This document shows positions 1 to 8,500 of a stretch of 64,000 bases of DNA, piece by piece. The stretch is from positions 1 through 64,000 of the forward strand of contig CAAELZ010000071.1 of the NCBI GenBank assembly GCA_900756945.1, read 5' to 3'. Origin of the DNA: an uncultured Collinsella sp. GTDB taxonomy: Bacteria > Actinomycetota > Coriobacteriia > Coriobacteriales > Coriobacteriaceae. Under the pieces are notes generated by a model, which was given only the letters and a program-made list of their open reading frames with translations, had not been told where the DNA came from and ran no database searches. Both the position numbers and the translations under genes were made by a program. How positions within the stretch are numbered: position 1 is the first letter of the stretch; the number at the start of each line of letters is the position of its first letter.

Positions 1-74
1 GCGTTACCTCAGCTGGATAGAGGGTCTGACTACGAATCAGAACGTCATAGGTTCGAATCCTATACGCCGCACCA
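1..74 (+). tRNA. tRNA-Arg (anticodon ACG), 5' end cut by the window edge
   Basis: Cloverleaf with D-arm CCTC/GAGG, anticodon stem TCTGA/TCAGA around loop CTACGAA, T-arm ATAGG-TTCGAAT-CCTAT and an encoded CCA. The first three acceptor bases (GCG) lie outside the window. It is identical over the shared length to the complete copy at 233-309. Anticodon ACG is normally deaminated to ICG to read CGU, CGC and CGA. Confidence 0.95.
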
Positions 75-84
75 ATTGACTTTA

Positions 85-109
85 AAGCTCCCGGCGACGG
101 GGGCTTTTC
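85..109 (+). terminator. Intrinsic terminator of the first tRNA-Arg
   Basis: Stem AAAGCTCCC / GGGGGCTTT followed by a TTTT run, 10 nt after the tRNA CCA. Nearly the same terminator follows the second copy, so tRNA and terminator were duplicated together. Confidence 0.8.
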
Positions 110-191
110 TTATATCGCGATGCGTCGAAGATCGCGCCAAGCCCTCCAAATGATTAAAAATCAAATTCGATAACTTTTTTTGAAAAAATGC

Positions 192-220
192 TTGACCATT
201 ATTCAGTCTCTGTGCATAAT
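192..220 (+). promoter_or_regulatory. Promoter of the second tRNA-Arg
   Basis: TTGACC (192-197), a 17-bp spacer and CATAAT (215-220), ending 12 nt before the tRNA 5' end. This is a close match to a housekeeping sigma-70/sigma-A promoter and lets the second copy be transcribed independently of the first. Confidence 0.75.
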
Positions 221-232
221 AATCAACAAGTC

Positions 233-309
233 GCGGCGTTACCTCAGCTGGATAGAGGGTCTGACTACGAATCAGAACGTCATAGGTTCGAATCCTATAC
301 GCCGCACCA
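233..309 (+). tRNA. tRNA-Arg (anticodon ACG)
   Basis: Complete 77-nt tRNA. The acceptor stem GCGGCGT pairs with ACGCCGC, the discriminator is A and CCA is encoded. The anticodon loop is CTACGAA. It is a tandem duplicate of the copy at the window start. Confidence 0.97.
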
Positions 310-318
310 TTTGAGATT

Positions 319-345
319 AAAGCTCCCGGCAACGGGGGCTTTTCT
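319..345 (+). terminator. Intrinsic terminator of the second tRNA-Arg
   Basis: Stem AAAGCTCCC / GGGGGCTTT with a short loop, followed by TTTTCTTTT. It differs by only a few bases from the terminator at 85-109. Confidence 0.8.
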
Positions 346-471
346 TTTACGCCAGCTTGAGTGCTTTCGTCCAAAGGGACGATTTCCTGTCGACTCGTGT
401 AAGATTCCGAGTAGATGTCGCGACTTATTCGCGACCACTCCTTCTCAAGCGACCGATCAGGGTGATATTTC

Positions 472-2913
472 GTGGCAGAGCGTCCGACATACAAGCTCAG
501 GTTTCTCGATCCCAAGAAGCGCTTTCCGGCGATGTCCGAGCAGCCTGCGGGACGCTCATATGGCGTGGTCTGGAAACTCTTTGGCGAGGATCGGCATGAA
601 TCTTGTTATGTCGTCGAATTCGTTGGCAAAAGCCATGTGTCGCTTTTGGGCTACGTAAGCGTTTCGGGTGAGGTGTACAAGGTGGACCGCCCCGTTAGCG
701 AGGCTCCGCTGCCCAACGATCCCGACATGGAACTGGTCCTTGACGAGTCGGACTCCGGTATTGGTGAGATTATGGTGAGGGGAGCAAACGGCACGATGCG
801 CGCGTGCGCGCGAACCGCCGGCTCTCCCGAAGGCCCCATGCGCGAACAGTCCGATCACGAGACATGGAATTCGACCCGCTCCCTTCCTTACGGTGAGTTC
901 ATGGCATCGATGTTCCTGCGCTACGTGATATTCGCTGACTCCGAAAATACCATTGCGAGCACGGCGGACGCCGACGGACTCGACGAGGGTATACAAAACG
1001 TTGTCGACAAGATCAAGCTCGTAAAGTTGCCCGAGCCGGTCGAGGTGTTTTTGGGCTTTAACACGGCACCGCTCCCTGACGCTATCGAGACGCTGCTCTA
1101 CCGCGTTGACCATGCCGAGAATCCGAGCGGTATCGAGCGCTATGCCGCCGCCCTTATGAGTGAAATTGACTTGCCCCGCTTGCGCACCATCGCCGCTAAG
1201 TCCGAGATGAGCCTGGCTCGCATCGATCGCTCAAAGCTTTTCTATCTCAATTTTGATCGCAGCCTGCTGGACCAGGACGAGATTGACATGCTGCTTGCCA
1301 TCGAGTGCCGTCTTAACCGTCTCTCCGGCATCCTTGAGCACATCGGGGCTGGATTGGTCCCCGCGGCCTCGTCGCCGAGCCTTGAGGGCTGCGCGCTCTT
1401 TGATGCGTGGCATATCGCTAAGACGACCAACGATGTTCCTCGACTGCTCGATACGGCCTCGAGCGATAACCCGTGGGGCGAACCGGGTACGGTGGCTTGC
1501 CAGCCGGGCGGTGAGTGGGATGTGCGTACCCGCTTCGCGCGTATTGTCGAGGCGCTTAACGTGGTCACGCGGCTCGACTATACCTATCGGGCAAACGTTG
1601 CCGAGGGGATTATGCTCGTTCGGTTTGGGCAGTCTGTCGTTGATGCCATGCCGCAACGTGAATACGACGCTCAAGATGACGCCTGGCACGAGCTGGACGA
1701 GGACACGCGCACGATCTGGGCCGCGGAGCACGATGCGCGCGTGGCGCTCACGCTTGCGGCAGCGTGTTTTGCCGCGGGCACCTGCATCACGCGCTGCTAT
1801 GTGCAGATTGCTGCTCCCGACAGTGAGCAGGGCGAGTGCGTTGTCGCAACGTATTTCTTTGGGCGTGCGGCCTATCTGGCCGATTGCGTGCCTGTCGCCA
1901 AGGATCTTGAGAGCATGGACATGGACGATATGCCGTGCAAGCGTGTGCTTGAGGCGTATGAGTCAACCGCTCCGGAGACGATTGAGCCGGCGGAGGTTCA
2001 TGCTCGTCCGCGTGATGACCATCGCATGCTGCCGCCGGCGCTGCGCGATCTGCTGCTTGCCGATACGGCTGACGAGCTGGAGGTCATGGAAGAGGACGAC
2101 GACCCATACGTGGCCCGTGTTGTTGAATTGCGCGAGCAGGCAAAAGTCGACCGTACAGGTGCTTTTGAAGGCTTTTCCCGTCTTGTCGAGGAGTTGGAGG
2201 CCAAGTGCGCCGTCGCCGAGCTTTTGGCGACAGGTCCGGTTCAAACGCAGTTTTGCGATAACCAGCTGGTGCGCATGGTGCTACCGGTGTTGGAAGAAGA
2301 CCGCTCTGTGCGAATCCTTCGTGCGCCCGATGCGCTGTACTTTGCCCAGCACGAGATCTGCAGCTTTTACGCCGAGCAAGAGGACTTTGAACGAGCACTG
2401 CCCGAGGTGCGCCATCTTTACGATCTGGCGCGCTCGTCCATGCAGTCGCACTTTGCGCTCATCAACGTGCTTGCGCGTCTGGAGCGCTTTGACGAGATTA
2501 TCGAGGTGGCGCGCCACGGCCTACGTATTGCCAGCGATCGTTCTGCAATCGGCTACCTGTTCTATCGCTTGGCGTTTGCCTATTGGAATTGCGATCAGCT
2601 CGACCTGGCGCTGGCTTGTTACCGTCTGGTGCCGCGCGGCGAGGAGTCGGGCAGCAGCGCGCTGGAAGAAATGCAGGGCCTTATGAACGAGATGGGCGTC
2701 AGCGAGCCTCCGACGTTCGAGGAAGCGGTCGAGACCATCCACAGGGCTGGACTAGAGCTGCCGCCAGTGTCCGCCGTGACGAATCAGCTGGCAGATGCCG
2801 CTGTGCAACTGGTCGACAACGGTTTCTTTTTCCTGGCGCGCGGTTGTATCTTCCAAATGTGGCGCACCATGGGCAACGACGAGCTCGGCTCCCTCAACCG
2901 CTCGCTGGGGTAG
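472..2913 (+). CDS. Large acidic hypothetical protein with a TPR-like helical C-terminus
   Basis: 813 residues from a GTG start; an in-frame ATG at 532 is an alternative, and the weak AGGG upstream of 472 does not decide between them. I do not recognise the N-terminal two thirds, which are acidic with no signal peptide or membrane segment, so a cytoplasmic location is likely. Residues about 625-720 look like consecutive helix-turn-helix TPR units, with recurring small/aromatic positions and phrases such as DFERALPEVRHLY and QLDLALACYRLV. A very acidic linker (EVMEEDDDPY) lies near residue 537. TPR proteins usually scaffold protein contacts; no enzymatic motif is visible. It stands alone between tRNA genes. 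Confidence 0.8.
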   Translation: MAERPTYKLRFLDPKKRFPAMSEQPAGRSYGVVWKLFGEDRHESCYVVEFVGKSHVSLLGYVSVSGEVYKVDRPVSEAPLPNDPDMELVLDESDSGIGEIMVRGANGTMRACARTAGSPEGPMREQSDHETWNSTRSLPYGEFMASMFLRYVIFADSENTIASTADADGLDEGIQNVVDKIKLVKLPEPVEVFLGFNTAPLPDAIETLLYRVDHAENPSGIERYAAALMSEIDLPRLRTIAAKSEMSLARIDRSKLFYLNFDRSLLDQDEIDMLLAIECRLNRLSGILEHIGAGLVPAASSPSLEGCALFDAWHIAKTTNDVPRLLDTASSDNPWGEPGTVACQPGGEWDVRTRFARIVEALNVVTRLDYTYRANVAEGIMLVRFGQSVVDAMPQREYDAQDDAWHELDEDTRTIWAAEHDARVALTLAAACFAAGTCITRCYVQIAAPDSEQGECVVATYFFGRAAYLADCVPVAKDLESMDMDDMPCKRVLEAYESTAPETIEPAEVHARPRDDHRMLPPALRDLLLADTADELEVMEEDDDPYVARVVELREQAKVDRTGAFEGFSRLVEELEAKCAVAELLATGPVQTQFCDNQLVRMVLPVLEEDRSVRILRAPDALYFAQHEICSFYAEQEDFERALPEVRHLYDLARSSMQSHFALINVLARLERFDEIIEVARHGLRIASDRSAIGYLFYRLAFAYWNCDQLDLALACYRLVPRGEESGSSALEEMQGLMNEMGVSEPPTFEEAVETIHRAGLELPPVSAVTNQLADAAVQLVDNGFFFLARGCIFQMWRTMGNDELGSLNRSLG

Positions 2914-2962
2914 GCGAAGCTTTCAAGAAGGAAAGGCTGCTAGGCAATTAGAAAATTTCCTC

Positions 2963-2991
2963 TTGCTCATCCTTGGCTGTTTGGTTACTAT
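2963..2991 (+). promoter_or_regulatory. Promoter of tRNA-Ser
   Basis: TTGCTC (2963-2968), a 17-bp spacer and TACTAT (2986-2991), ending 14 nt before the tRNA 5' end. Confidence 0.7.
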
Positions 2992-3005
2992 AGAACGGCT
3001 GTTAC

Positions 3006-3096
3006 GGAGAGCTGACCGAGAGGCCGAAGGTGCTCGCCTGCTAAGCGAGTATGCCCCAAAAGGGCATCTGGGGTTCGAATCCCCAGCTCTCCGCCA
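3006..3096 (+). tRNA. tRNA-Ser (anticodon GCT)
   Basis: A 91-nt class II tRNA. The acceptor GGAGAGC pairs with GCTCTCC, the anticodon stem CTCGC/GCGAG holds loop CTGCTAA, the long variable arm is TGCCCC...GGGCA, and the T-arm is CTGGGG-TTCGAAT-CCCCAG. The discriminator is G and CCA is encoded. It reads AGC and AGU. Confidence 0.97.
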
Positions 3097-3110
3097 GTAC
3101 GAATTTGAAG

Positions 3111-3137
3111 AAGGGTCCCATTTGGGGCCCTTTTTAT
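3111..3137 (+). terminator. Intrinsic terminator of tRNA-Ser
   Basis: Stem GGGTCCC / GGGGCCC with loop ATTT, followed by TTTTTATT. Confidence 0.8.
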
Positions 3138-3146
3138 TATCAAGAA

Positions 3147-3171
3147 TGGCATCTGGGGATTCGAACCCTCA
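3147..3171 (+). other. tRNA T-arm-like fragment
   Basis: GGCATCTGGGG is identical to 11 nt of the variable arm/T-stem of the adjacent tRNA-Ser. It is followed by ATTCGAACCC, which resembles a T-loop. No acceptor or anticodon arm accompanies it, so it is not a functional tRNA. It may be a remnant of a partial duplication or of an integration event at the tRNA 3' end. Confidence 0.45.
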
Positions 3172-3199
3172 AAAAAAGAGGCATCCTTTCGGACGCCTC
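3171..3199 (-). terminator. Terminator of the D,D-carboxypeptidase gene
   Basis: Hairpin arms 3178-3186 and 3191-3199 (GAGGC and GCCTC outer pairs, one internal mismatch). A run of seven A on the plus strand gives a T-run on the minus strand. It sits 28 nt past the stop at 3228. Confidence 0.75.
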
Positions 3200-3227
3200 C
3201 TTTCAGTGGGCTTATTATTCTTGCGCA

Positions 3228-4679
3228 CTACACCTCGGGCGCCTTGGCGACGGTCTCGCTTTCTGCCGTGAGCGGGCGGTTGTCGATGCGACGGCCCAGA
3301 CGGTCGAGCTTCACAAGGAGCCATTCAATGGGATTCGGCCCTGCGCCTTCTTCGTCGGCAACCAGGTCCATGACGGCGATCTTGGTGCCGTCCTGCTTGA
3401 GCGTGACGCTGCCCACCTTGTCGCCCACATGCACCGTGCCCGAAAGATCGTCGTAGCTAACCTTTTCGGTCACCTCGCCGGCAAGGGAAAACACGGTCGC
3501 TTGCGCCGTGGGATCGGCGAGTGTGGCGTCGATCGTCTTATCCGTCCAGTCGGTTTGGCCAATACGCGCCATAAGCGGGTTGCCGTTGGCGGTCTTTTCC
3601 TGCGTGTTGGCGATTGCGACCGTCACCTTGTGACCGTAGTACCAATTGGCAAGGGTTGCGGTATCGGTAAAGCGCTGGTCGGTGGTGGTGGAGTTCAAAA
3701 CGACGGTGTAGATCTCGTCGCCGTCGCGGTTGTAGGCGCTCGTAAAGCAATAGCCCGCGTCGTCGGTGGTGCCGGTCTTGCCACCGATGTTGCCATCTTG
3801 GCCCAGCAAATAGTTATGCGTGTCCATGGAATGCGAATGGTCGGCGCCGTCGGCGCCCGTGACCTCGATCCAGGAATCCTCGCTCGCTACGACCTCGCGG
3901 ATCGTGTCGTTTTTCATGGCCTCCTGCATCATCAGCGCTACGTCGTGTGCGGTTGAGTGCATATCGCCAGCCCACTCATCAAAGTCCAGACCATGCGGGT
4001 TTTCAAAAAGCGTACCGGTGCAGCCGAGCTTCTTAGCGCGCTCGTTCATGGCCTTCACAAAGGTGGCCTCGGCGTCTTTGGTCTTAGGCTCGATCTTCTT
4101 GCCCACATATTCGGCGAGCACGATGGCGGCGTCGTTGCCCGAGGGAATCATCAGGCCGCGCAGTGCCTGCTCCACGGTAAGCTCGTCGCCTTCGAGTAGG
4201 CCGGCTGTTGAATTGCCCACGGTGGCTGCGGCGTTGCTCACCGTGGCCTTCTCGTCCATCTTGCAATTCTCGACGGTTAGGATTGCGGTCATGACCTTGG
4301 TGATCGAGGCAATCTTGACCTGCTCATCGGCGCCGCGGGCATAGTAGACGGTGCCGTCTTTGCCCATGACGAGGGCATTGGTCGCATCGATATCGGGCAG
4401 GTTTTCGGCCGTGATGCCGCGCGCATCGGCGGTTTTGCCGCAAACATTGTCGGTCGTGAGTACTTGGGCGCCGGCGACGGTGGGCACGCCAGCGGCAAGG
4501 GCGATAGCGCAGACAAAGCCGGCGGCAAGCTGGGCTGAGCGCTTTGCAAAAGAGGTGAGGGACTTCACGGATTTCGCTTTCGACGGGATGGTCTCTTCTG
4601 GAACTAGAGTATATCGTTTGCCGGCGTCGGCGATCATCGCGTGCGTGCGTGGCCCACATCCGCGCCCGAACGGGCACAA
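3228..4679 (-). CDS. dacA: D-alanyl-D-alanine carboxypeptidase, peptidase S11 (DacA/DacF type)
   Basis: Penicillin-binding-protein-type enzyme that removes the terminal D-Ala from peptidoglycan pentapeptides outside the cell. All three active-site motifs are present in the 483-residue frame: SITK (125-128, nucleophile Ser and general base Lys), SGN (180-182) and KTG (about 301). A C-terminal beta domain follows. A secretion signal lies at about residues 38-72: KSLTSFAKR, a hydrophobic Ala-rich core, then AGAQ. The real start is probably later than the longest frame. A minus-strand -10-like TATACT (4613-4608) falls inside the frame, and GTG at 4568 directly precedes the basic signal region. 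The gene is divergent from a VanRS-like pair, which may regulate wall metabolism. Function is well supported, the start is not. Confidence 0.92.
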   Translation of the reverse strand: MCPFGRGCGPRTHAMIADAGKRYTLVPEETIPSKAKSVKSLTSFAKRSAQLAAGFVCAIALAAGVPTVAGAQVLTTDNVCGKTADARGITAENLPDIDATNALVMGKDGTVYYARGADEQVKIASITKVMTAILTVENCKMDEKATVSNAAATVGNSTAGLLEGDELTVEQALRGLMIPSGNDAAIVLAEYVGKKIEPKTKDAEATFVKAMNERAKKLGCTGTLFENPHGLDFDEWAGDMHSTAHDVALMMQEAMKNDTIREVVASEDSWIEVTGADGADHSHSMDTHNYLLGQDGNIGGKTGTTDDAGYCFTSAYNRDGDEIYTVVLNSTTTDQRFTDTATLANWYYGHKVTVAIANTQEKTANGNPLMARIGQTDWTDKTIDATLADPTAQATVFSLAGEVTEKVSYDDLSGTVHVGDKVGSVTLKQDGTKIAVMDLVADEEGAGPNPIEWLLVKLDRLGRRIDNRPLTAESETVAKAPEV

Positions 4680-4765
4680 GGGTGCTTAAGGCCGACTTAA
4701 TCACCCACGCTTGTTGTGTGTGGCGTGCGTCGCCTCGGGCATAATGGAGCGCGAGAGGAGCACGC

Positions 4766-5461
4766 ATGAACGAGCGCATTTTGGTAGTTGATGACGAGAA
4801 GGCCATCGCCGACTTGGTTGGTATCTACCTTACAAAAGAGGGCTTTGATGTCCAGATTGCCTATAGCGGGGCCGATGCTGCCAAGGCAATCCTGGAGCAG
4901 GAGTTCGATCTGGCACTGTTGGATGTCATGCTGCCCGATATCGATGGCTTTGAGCTACTGCGTACGATCCGTTCCAGCCATACCTATCCCGTGATCATGC
5001 TGACGGCGCGCGATGCCCAGCAAGACAAGATCGAGGGCCTTTCGCTTGGCGCGGACGATTACGTGGTTAAGCCGTTCCGTCCGCTGGAGCTCATCGCGCG
5101 TGTGCACGCTCAGCTTCGCCGCTACACCAGCTACGGTAGCCGCTCGCAGGCGGCCGAGTCGCCGACCATCCAGCTCGACGGCCTGGAGATCAACCGCGAT
5201 GCTCGTTCCGTAACGGTAGACGGTGCACCGGTGCGCCTCACGCCCATCGAGTATTCCATCTTGCTGTATCTGGTTGAGCATCGCGGCAGCGTGGTAGCCG
5301 TGGAGGATCTGTTCCGCGCGGTGTGGAACGAGGATTTTATGCCCGGCTCCAACAATACGGTGATGGTGCACATTCGCCACCTGCGCGAAAAGATTGGCGA
5401 CGACGCTCAAAAGCCGCGCTTTATCAAAAACGTCTGGGGCGTCGGCTACATAATCGAATAG
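4766..5461 (+). CDS. OmpR/VanR-type response regulator
   Basis: 231 residues. The receiver domain (1-120) has the acidic pair D9/D10, phospho-acceptor D53 (LLDVMLPD), conserved Thr in MLTAR and Lys in VVKPF. A winged-helix DNA-binding domain (about 135-231) ends in KPRFIKNVWGVGYIIE. GAGAGGAG precedes the ATG at a normal distance, and a -10-like CATAAT lies at 4740-4745, implying a short leader. The next gene, 25 nt downstream, is its sensor kinase. The pair resembles VanR/VanS, but no vanH/A/X genes are present. Divergence from the carboxypeptidase gene suggests it responds to cell-wall status; that role is inferred. Confidence 0.9.
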   Translation: MNERILVVDDEKAIADLVGIYLTKEGFDVQIAYSGADAAKAILEQEFDLALLDVMLPDIDGFELLRTIRSSHTYPVIMLTARDAQQDKIEGLSLGADDYVVKPFRPLELIARVHAQLRRYTSYGSRSQAAESPTIQLDGLEINRDARSVTVDGAPVRLTPIEYSILLYLVEHRGSVVAVEDLFRAVWNEDFMPGSNNTVMVHIRHLREKIGDDAQKPRFIKNVWGVGYIIE

Positions 5462-5486
5462 CGCCTTTGATGGTGGGGAAGTGGAT

Positions 5487-6725
5487 ATGACAAAAGACGA
5501 TAGGCAGGCATTCGAGGTGCCCGATCGACTCTTTGAATACGTACGGGCAGTCGTCGACAACCGCGCGCTTGCGACGGTGCTGCTCTTTTTGCTGAGCCTG
5601 CTGCTGATTGGCATCGACAACATCGCCGGAATCTTAGCGGTGCTGCTTGTCGGCTTTTTGCTGATCGATCGATTCGAAATCGTGCGCCGTTGCGTGGTGA
5701 TTGGCGGTGCCGCGTGGGCCATGACGTTGGCGATTGGCGCCATGGCGCTCGGCGGCATCGAAGGGCCGGTGCTGTTCGATGCCGGCTTTGTATTCAACAT
5801 GCTTGGCTTTGTGCTGGCGCTTGCCGTGTGCGTGCTGTTCTTTTGCGGCCGTGCTCTGTACTACCAGGGCTACGAGCGGGGCGAGCAGCATGCCGATTGT
5901 GTGCTGGCCGCTCGTATTCAAGATCGCCTGATCGATCACCCCAACACCTGGGACAACATTGACGGCGACTTCTTGGAGGTCGAGGGCGCCCTTAACCGCG
6001 TGCGTGACCGTGAGCGCAAGGTGCAGCAAGCTCTGCGTGACGAGTCGCATCGCAAGGACGATTTGGTCACGTACTTGGCACATGACCTACGCACCCCGCT
6101 TGCCAGTGTGGTGGGCTATCTTTCGCTGCTGCAAGAGGCTCCTGAGCTGCCGGTTGAGCAACGTGCGCGCTTTACGGGCGTGGCACTCGACAAGGCGCAC
6201 CGGCTCGATGCGCTCATCGAGGAGTTCTTCGATATCACGCGCTTTGACTTCCACGATATCGTGCTCACGCGCGGCTATGTTGATCTGGGGTTGCTGCTGG
6301 CTCAGGTGGCTGACGAGTTCTATCCCATCCTCAACGAGCAGCATAAGGAAGCCCAAGTTGATATTCGCGAGGACCTGACGGTGCTCGTGGATGGCGACAA
6401 GATGGCCCGCGTGTTCAACAACATCATGAAAAACGCCGTCGCCTATAGCTACGAGGGCTCGACTATCACGATTGAGGCCAGGCGCCAAGACGATGGTGGC
6501 GTGCACGTGCGCTTTATCAATCAGGGCGATCCTATCCCTGCGGCTAAGCTCAAGGTAATCTTTGAGAAGTTCTATCGCCTGGATGCGGCGCGTGCGACCA
6601 ATCGCGGTGGTGCCGGTTTGGGCCTTGCTATTGCCAAGGAGATCATCGCGGCACACGGCGGTACCGTTGCATGTGAATCGACGCCCGGACACACGATATT
6701 CACCATCGAGCTGCCCGCCGCATAG
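5487..6725 (+). CDS. VanS-like sensor histidine kinase
   Basis: 412 residues. ATG 5487 is chosen because GGGGAA (5475-5480) is correctly spaced from it and too close to the in-frame GTG at 5481. The N-terminus has about four closely spaced hydrophobic segments (residues about 28-125) with almost no extracellular loop. This is followed by a HisKA dimerisation helix with YLAHDLRTPLASVVGYL (phospho-acceptor His about 199) and an HATPase_c domain with N-box NIMKNAVAYS and G-boxes GGAGLGLAIAKE. The HisKA motif closely resembles VanS (YLAHDLKTPL). With so small an external part it probably senses within or near the membrane. It forms an operon with the preceding regulator. Confidence 0.9.
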   Translation: MTKDDRQAFEVPDRLFEYVRAVVDNRALATVLLFLLSLLLIGIDNIAGILAVLLVGFLLIDRFEIVRRCVVIGGAAWAMTLAIGAMALGGIEGPVLFDAGFVFNMLGFVLALAVCVLFFCGRALYYQGYERGEQHADCVLAARIQDRLIDHPNTWDNIDGDFLEVEGALNRVRDRERKVQQALRDESHRKDDLVTYLAHDLRTPLASVVGYLSLLQEAPELPVEQRARFTGVALDKAHRLDALIEEFFDITRFDFHDIVLTRGYVDLGLLLAQVADEFYPILNEQHKEAQVDIREDLTVLVDGDKMARVFNNIMKNAVAYSYEGSTITIEARRQDDGGVHVRFINQGDPIPAAKLKVIFEKFYRLDAARATNRGGAGLGLAIAKEIIAAHGGTVACESTPGHTIFTIELPAA

Positions 6726-6746
6726 CTAGCGTGCCCTTACAAACAC

Positions 6747-6774
6747 TTGACAATGTGCTCACGTGCGTATGAGC
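6747..6774 (+). promoter_or_regulatory. Possible pstB promoter
   Basis: A perfect TTGACA (6747-6752) with a 16-bp spacer to TATGAG (6769-6774). The -10 is weak. An alternative -10-like TACTAT lies further down. The following stretch repeats ATCGATA/ATATCGATAT. I could not recognise a clear PHO box. Confidence 0.4.
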
Positions 6775-6828
6775 CGCGATTCCTACTATCGATACTGCTG
6801 AATTGATATCGATATGGAGGTGTGCGGT

Positions 6829-7704
<876 letters not shown>

Positions 7705-7768
7705 CGCTGTCTTTTACAGGTGCTTTTAGGGTTAAGATGCGGTCATATCGGCCGCAAAGGGGTTCAAC

Positions 7769-8497
7769 ATGATCTATTACGTCGAGGACGATGACAACAT
7801 CAGGGATTTGACGGTCTACGCGCTGCGCAAGCAGGGAATCGAGGCCGAGGGCTTTTCGTGCGATGGCGAGTTTAAAGCTGCCGTGGCGCGACGGGTGCCC
7901 GATGCTGTGCTGCTCGATATCATGCTGCCCGACACCGATGGCTTGGCGATTATGCGCCGCCTGCGTGCCGATCGCCTGACGGCGACGGTGCCCATCATGA
8001 TGCTTACCGCCAAGGACACCGAACTCGACAAGGTGATGGCGCTCGATGGCGGTGCCGACGATTACCTGACTAAGCCGTTTTCGCTCATGGAGCTTGCGAG
8101 CCGCTGCCGCGCACTGCTGCGTCGCGGCGGCATGGTCAAGCAGGCGAGCGATGTGCTCAGCGTGGGCGACATCGTGCTTTCGCCCAGCCATCGCGAGGTG
8201 ACCGTTGCCGGCGAGCCGCTTAAGCTCACCCTGCGCGAGTTCGACCTGCTCGAGTACCTCATGCGCAAGCCCGGCGTGGTCTTTACCCGAGAGTCGTTGC
8301 TGCAGAGCGTGTGGGGCTGGGACTTCGACGGCGGTTCGCGCACCGTTGACGTGCACGTGCAGACGCTTCGCCAAAAACTGGGCGAGCATGCCAGCGCCAT
8401 CGAGACCGTGCGCGGCGTGGGTTATCGCCTGGCCGAGCCTTCTGCCGGTGATGGTGCCGAAGGCGACGACACCGCGGCCACCGCATCGGAGGAGTAA
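7769..8497 (+). CDS. PhoB-like response regulator (OmpR family)
   Basis: 242 residues. Receiver domain with acidic residues E6/D7/D8, phospho-acceptor D50 (VLLDIMLPDTDG), MLTAKD and LTKPF. The winged-helix C-terminal domain ends in ETVRGVGYRL, followed by an acidic Ala/Thr-rich tail of about 20 residues. AAAGGGG precedes the ATG. It lies 64 nt after pstB and 3 nt before its kinase, so the likely role is phosphate-starvation control, inferred from context. The family shows a general response regulator of the PhoB/YycF group. Confidence 0.9.
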   Translation: MIYYVEDDDNIRDLTVYALRKQGIEAEGFSCDGEFKAAVARRVPDAVLLDIMLPDTDGLAIMRRLRADRLTATVPIMMLTAKDTELDKVMALDGGADDYLTKPFSLMELASRCRALLRRGGMVKQASDVLSVGDIVLSPSHREVTVAGEPLKLTLREFDLLEYLMRKPGVVFTRESLLQSVWGWDFDGGSRTVDVHVQTLRQKLGEHASAIETVRGVGYRLAEPSAGDGAEGDDTAATASEE

Positions 8498-8500
8498 CCC

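Noticed and set aside
4766..6725. Vancomycin resistance cluster
   Set aside because: Only the VanRS-like regulators are present; no vanH, D-Ala-D-Lac ligase or vanX. The neighbouring carboxypeptidase is a normal S11 enzyme.
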